Source: Cetobacterium_A somerae (GTDB taxonomy: Bacteria > Fusobacteriota > Fusobacteriia > Fusobacteriales > Fusobacteriaceae). From it: a DNA stretch of 64,000 nt. A program made the position numbers and the translations under genes. A model generated the notes under the pieces. The model saw nothing but the letters and a program-made list of their open reading frames with translations, was not told the origin of the DNA and did not search any database. The stretch lies in the NCBI RefSeq assembly GCF_044784365.2, contig NZ_CP173062.2; one strand, given 5' to 3'. Each line of letters begins with the position of its first letter. Positions within the stretch are counted from its first letter, which is position 1. This document shows positions 60,652 to 64,000 of this stretch, in pieces.

Positions 60652-61699
60652 TATAACTATAACAGGTGGATTAGAAAGAGTTGTTTCAAATCTTTCTAAT
60701 ATTTTTGTAGAAAAAGGGCAATGTGTAAAAATAATAAGTTTATTTAAAAATTCAGATAAATTAACGTATAAGTTAAATCCTGAAATAGAAATAGAGTATT
60801 TATTTTATCCTAAAGGAATAAAATCTAGATATATGAGGGGAGTTATAAAATTTATAAAATATTTAAATATAATTAAAAAATTATATTTAGAAAAGGAAAG
60901 TATAATAATAGGGACAGATTATTATATTAACATAATTATTAGTTTATTAGACAAAAATACTGTGGGAATGGAACATGTAATATATGAATCAACACCTAAA
61001 AAAATTAGAAAAATAAAATTAAAAAGGTATAAAAAACTAAAAAAATTAGTAGTAGTTAATAGACACGATTATACTGCATATGAAAAAGAAAGTATATGCA
61101 TAAATTATATACCTAATCCAAATTCTTTTGCTAATTTTAAAGAAGAGGTTAAAAAAGAAGCAGAAAAAAAACAAATTTTGTCGATAGGAAGACTAGAAAA
61201 TGGAAAAGGATTTGAAAATTTAATAGATATATGCAGTGAAGTTTTTAAAATCAAAAAAGAATGGGAGCTTCATATATATGGGAAAGGAAGTTTAGAAACT
61301 AAATTAAAAGAATTAATAAAATTAAAAAAAATGGAAAACAATATAAAACTAAAAGGAATTAATAGAAATTTAGAAAAAGTATATCCAAATTATAAATTTT
61401 TATTATCAGCTTCAGAAATGGAATCATTTTCTTTAACATTAATTGAAGCTCAAACATTTGGGTTACCAATAATATCGTATGATTGCCCTTGGGGGCCTCG
61501 AGATATAATAAATAATACAAAAGATGGATATTTAGTAGAATGCTTTAATAAACAGGAGTTTAAAAATAAAATTATAAATCTTATAGAAAATCAAAATAAA
61601 TTAAAAGAAATGTCTTTAGAAAGCATAAATAATTCGAAAATGTTTAATAATGAAAACATATATAACTATTGGAAAAAATTATTTGAGGAGTTGGATTAA
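60623..61699 (+). CDS. Family 4 glycosyltransferase
   Basis: A 358-residue GT-B enzyme beginning with KKIIFIVNDITITGGLERVV, which holds the glycine loop. The donor domain has ILSIGRLENGKGFENLIDIC and the EX7E motif in LLSASEMESFSLTLIEAQTFG, followed by PIISYDCPWGPRDII, frequent in amylovoran/galactosyl and N-acetylgalactosamine transferases. It overlaps the acyltransferase gene by 29 bases. It is one of the most AT-rich genes in the cluster. Confidence 0.88.
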   Translation: MKKIIFIVNDITITGGLERVVSNLSNIFVEKGQCVKIISLFKNSDKLTYKLNPEIEIEYLFYPKGIKSRYMRGVIKFIKYLNIIKKLYLEKESIIIGTDYYINIIISLLDKNTVGMEHVIYESTPKKIRKIKLKRYKKLKKLVVVNRHDYTAYEKESICINYIPNPNSFANFKEEVKKEAEKKQILSIGRLENGKGFENLIDICSEVFKIKKEWELHIYGKGSLETKLKELIKLKKMENNIKLKGINRNLEKVYPNYKFLLSASEMESFSLTLIEAQTFGLPIISYDCPWGPRDIINNTKDGYLVECFNKQEFKNKIINLIENQNKLKEMSLESINNSKMFNNENIYNYWKKLFEELD

Positions 61700-62565
61700 T
61701 GAAAGGAATCATATTAGCAGGAGGGTCTGGAACAAGATTGTATCCAGTAACAAAAGCAATCAGTAAGCAAATAACACCAATTTATGATAAGCCACTTATC
61801 TATTATCCACTGTCAGTACTTATGTTAGCAGGGATAAAAGATATCTTAGTAATATCAACCCCTAGAGATATTGGAACTTTTGAAGAGTTATTAGGTAATG
61901 GAAGTGACCTAGGTCTTAAAATAGAGTATGCTATTCAAGAATGTCCAAATGGTCTTGCAGAAGCATTTATTATAGGAGAAAACTTTATAGGGAACGATGC
62001 ATGTGCATTAGTTCTTGGGGACAATATGTTCTATGGTCATGGACTTACAGGAATAGTTCGTGAAGCTGCTAAAAGAGAAACTGGAGCAACAATATTCGGT
62101 TATTATGTAAATGATCCTAAATCTTTTGGAGTAGTAGAGTTTGATGAGAATGGTAAAGCTATATCTCTGGAGGAGAAGCCGGTAATACCAAAATCTAAAT
62201 TTGCGATTCCAGGACTATATTTCTATGACAACACTGTAGTGCAAAAAGCTAAAACTGTTAAGCCATCTCACAGAGGAGAGTTAGAGATAACAACACTAAA
62301 TGAGATGTATCTAAATGAAGGTACATTAAATGTATTAAGCTTAGGTAGAGGAATGGCATGGCTTGATACAGGAACTCATGATGGACTTTTAGAAGCATCG
62401 AACTTTGTAAAAACAATTCAAAGTAGACAAGGTGTAATGGTAGCTTGTTTAGAAGAGATTGCCTATAAAAATGGATGGATATCTAAAGAGAAGGTAGAAG
62501 AGTTAGCAAAACCATTATTAAAATCGCATTATGGTGAGTACCTAATGAACTTAATAAAGGAGTAG
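61699..62565 (+). CDS. rfbA: Glucose-1-phosphate thymidylyltransferase
   Basis: A 288-residue enzyme with LAGGSGTRLYPVTKAISKQ (nucleotide loop), VLGDNMFYGHGL and SLEEKP, all as in RmlA/RfbA. It joins dTTP and glucose-1-phosphate to dTDP-glucose, the first step to dTDP-L-rhamnose. The start overlaps the previous stop (TAATG). Base composition is less extreme than in the glycosyltransferase genes before it. Confidence 0.95.
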   Translation: MKGIILAGGSGTRLYPVTKAISKQITPIYDKPLIYYPLSVLMLAGIKDILVISTPRDIGTFEELLGNGSDLGLKIEYAIQECPNGLAEAFIIGENFIGNDACALVLGDNMFYGHGLTGIVREAAKRETGATIFGYYVNDPKSFGVVEFDENGKAISLEEKPVIPKSKFAIPGLYFYDNTVVQKAKTVKPSHRGELEITTLNEMYLNEGTLNVLSLGRGMAWLDTGTHDGLLEASNFVKTIQSRQGVMVACLEEIAYKNGWISKEKVEELAKPLLKSHYGEYLMNLIKE

Positions 62566-62567
62566 TC

Positions 62568-63149
62568 ATGAGTAAATTTAAAAGAGTTGAAACAGGAATA
62601 AAAGATTTAATAGTAATAGAGCCAACAGTATTTGGAGATAAAAGAGGATTTTTTATGGAGAGTTACTCTAAAAAAGATTTTTCTGAAATAGGAATGGATG
62701 TAGAATTTGTTCAAGACAATCACTCTAAATCTAAAAAAGGTGTATTGAGAGGGTTACACTTTCAAACGCAACATGTTCAAGGAAAACTGGTTAGAGTTAC
62801 AGCTGGAGCAGTTTTAGATGTAGCAGTAGATCTTAGAAAAGATAGCCCTACTTTTGGAAAACACTATTTAGTAGAATTAAGTGCTGATAATAAAAAGATG
62901 TTTTATATTCCAGCAGGATTTGCTCATGGATTTTTAACATTAGAGGATAACACTGAGTTTCAATACAAGTGTACAGATTATTATGCACCAGAGTTCGATT
63001 CAGGAGTATTATGGAATGACACTGATATAGGAATAGATTGGAATTTTGAAAAGCATGGATTATCAGCAGATGAAATACTACTTTCTGATAAAGATAAAAA
63101 ACAACAAACATTAAAAGAGTTTGTAGAGAGTGGTGTGGTAATAGGATGA
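62568..63149 (+). CDS. rfbC: dTDP-4-dehydrorhamnose 3,5-epimerase
   Basis: A 193-residue cupin-fold epimerase with GDKRGFFMESYSKKDF, VQDNHSKSKKGVLRGLHFQ (catalytic His in GLHFQ) and YIPAGFAHGFLTLED. It turns dTDP-4-keto-6-deoxyglucose into the L-configured 4-keto sugar. It starts two bases after rfbA and overlaps rfbD by four bases. The 4,6-dehydratase gene rfbB is not in the window and probably lies downstream. Confidence 0.95.
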   Translation: MSKFKRVETGIKDLIVIEPTVFGDKRGFFMESYSKKDFSEIGMDVEFVQDNHSKSKKGVLRGLHFQTQHVQGKLVRVTAGAVLDVAVDLRKDSPTFGKHYLVELSADNKKMFYIPAGFAHGFLTLEDNTEFQYKCTDYYAPEFDSGVLWNDTDIGIDWNFEKHGLSADEILLSDKDKKQQTLKEFVESGVVIG

Positions 63150-64000
63150 TACTAATTACTGGAGCTAATGGACAATTAGGATATGATTTTCAAAGAATAT
63201 TTAAAGAAAGAAACCTAGATTTTATAGCAACTGATTATAAAGAGTTAGATATTACAAATATAGATGCAGTAAGAAAGTTTGTAAAAGATAAAAATATAAA
63301 TCTTATTATAAACTGTGCGGCTTACAATAATGTTGATAACGCAGAAGAAGAGGCAGAGATGTGTTATAAACTAAACGCTTATGCACCAAGAGATTTAGCG
63401 TTAGTAGCTAAAGAGGTAGGGGCAGATTATATAACATATTCTACAGACTTTGTTTTTGATGGAAGTAAAAAAACTGCTTATACAGAAGAGGATATTCCTG
63501 CACCACTTTCTGTGTATTCAGAAGCTAAGGCTGAAGGAGAAAAATTAGTATTAGAGGCTTATGATAAAAGTTTTGTAGTAAGAACATCATGGGTATTTGG
63601 AATAGCTAATAATAACTTTAACAGACAAGTTATAAACTGGAGCAAATCTAGAGATATACTAGGAATAGTTGATGATCAAGTATCAGTTCCTACATACTCA
63701 TATGATTTAGCATTGTGCTCTTTAAAATTACTAGAAACTAAAAAATATGGGCTATATCACCTAAGTAATAGTGGAGTAGCTTCAAAATATGATCAAGCAA
63801 AGTATGTTTTAGATTCTATTGGATGGAAAGGAATTCTGAATAGGGCTAAAAGTAGTGACTTCGTTCTTCCAGCTAAAAGAGCTGAGTACTCAAAACTTGA
63901 TAGTAGCAAATTAGAAGAAGCTATAGGAGAGAAAATTCCAACTTGGGAAAGTGGGATAGATAGATTTCTAAACGAGATGAGAGAGAAGGGGGAACTGTAA
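63146..64000 (+). CDS. rfbD: dTDP-4-dehydrorhamnose reductase
   Basis: A 284-residue SDR-type reductase: ILITGANGQLGYDFQRIF (NADP loop), INCAAYNNVDNAEEE, YSTDFVFDGSKKTAY and the YxxxK catalytic pair in YSEAKAEGE. It reduces the 4-keto sugar to dTDP-L-rhamnose. The stop codon TAA occupies the last three bases of the window, so the gene is complete. Together with rfbA and rfbC it supplies rhamnose for the polysaccharide made by this locus. Confidence 0.95.
   Translation: MILITGANGQLGYDFQRIFKERNLDFIATDYKELDITNIDAVRKFVKDKNINLIINCAAYNNVDNAEEEAEMCYKLNAYAPRDLALVAKEVGADYITYSTDFVFDGSKKTAYTEEDIPAPLSVYSEAKAEGEKLVLEAYDKSFVVRTSWVFGIANNNFNRQVINWSKSRDILGIVDDQVSVPTYSYDLALCSLKLLETKKYGLYHLSNSGVASKYDQAKYVLDSIGWKGILNRAKSSDFVLPAKRAEYSKLDSSKLEEAIGEKIPTWESGIDRFLNEMREKGEL

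Noticed and set aside
1..64000. CRISPR arrays, tRNA/rRNA genes, insertion sequences, prophage
   Set aside because: Scanning by eye found no regularly spaced repeats, no tRNA-like TTCGANNC arms outside genes, no transposase or integrase motifs and no phage structural genes.

Overview
The window is AT-rich DNA, densely coded on both strands, with short intergenic gaps, many clear Shine-Dalgarno sites and many U-tracted hairpin terminators. Gene content is that of a didermic (outer-membrane) anaerobe carrying many Firmicutes-like genes: an autotransporter, a TolC-type channel and signal-peptide periplasmic enzymes sit beside MprF, a split ThrE exporter, a CpsBCD-type phosphatase/kinase set and a glycyl radical enzyme. 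This mix fits Fusobacteriota, perhaps Cetobacterium or Fusobacterium from an animal gut. The assignment is inferred from gene content only; no rRNA or tRNA gene is visible.

Layout. 1-2.4 kb: end of a split ThrE-type amino acid exporter plus a ClC chloride channel. 2.5-6.3 kb: GadC antiporter, glutaminase and Amt, a glutamine-based acid-resistance/ammonium module without a decarboxylase. 6.4-11.3 kb: a 7-alpha-hydroxysteroid dehydrogenase-like SDR with a DUF1622 protein, an F420-type NADP oxidoreductase, a periplasmic rhodanese and MprF. 11.4-16.1 kb: alpha-galactoside utilisation (LacI regulator, GH36 alpha-galactosidase, frameshifted MelB-like symporter). 16.2-23.9 kb: a UspA-like protein, a zinc-ribbon protein and the trans-4-hydroxyproline pathway (XRE-cupin regulator, Gate-domain transporter, HypE-type activase, HypD, ProC, then PpnP). 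23.9-32.1 kb: polyphosphate:AMP phosphotransferase, a RelA/SpoT synthetase, an NSS transporter behind a Trp-Trp-Trp leader peptide and attenuator, an autotransporter and a MATE pump. 32.2-38.2 kb: a frameshifted NlpC/P60 protein, then a six-gene organophosphate operon (MINPP phytase, PhnDCEE-type ABC importer, PhnP-like phosphodiesterase). 38.3-46.6 kb: an amino acid permease divergent from malX-malY, a PRD regulator, an M14 peptidase and a second, frameshifted PRD regulator. 46.8-64 kb: an exopolysaccharide locus with a frameshifted beta-barrel protein, a GfcA-like small protein, Wzz/BY-kinase/PHP phosphatase, a TolC-adaptor-FtsX permease set, an initiating sugar transferase, glycosyltransferases, ManC, a Wzy-like polymerase, an acyltransferase and rfbA-rfbC-rfbD.

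Most notable: (i) a 24-codon leader peptide ending Trp-Trp-Trp-Pro, followed by mutually exclusive hairpins and a terminator before an NSS transporter, which looks like tryptophan attenuation of a tryptophan permease; (ii) a phytase, phosphonate-type importer and phosphodiesterase in one operon with no C-P lyase; (iii) an exopolysaccharide locus with no visible Wza-type exporter but with a three-part TolC/adaptor/FtsX system that has no ATPase; (iv) four genes broken at homopolymer tracts, either slipped-strand variation or assembly indels.
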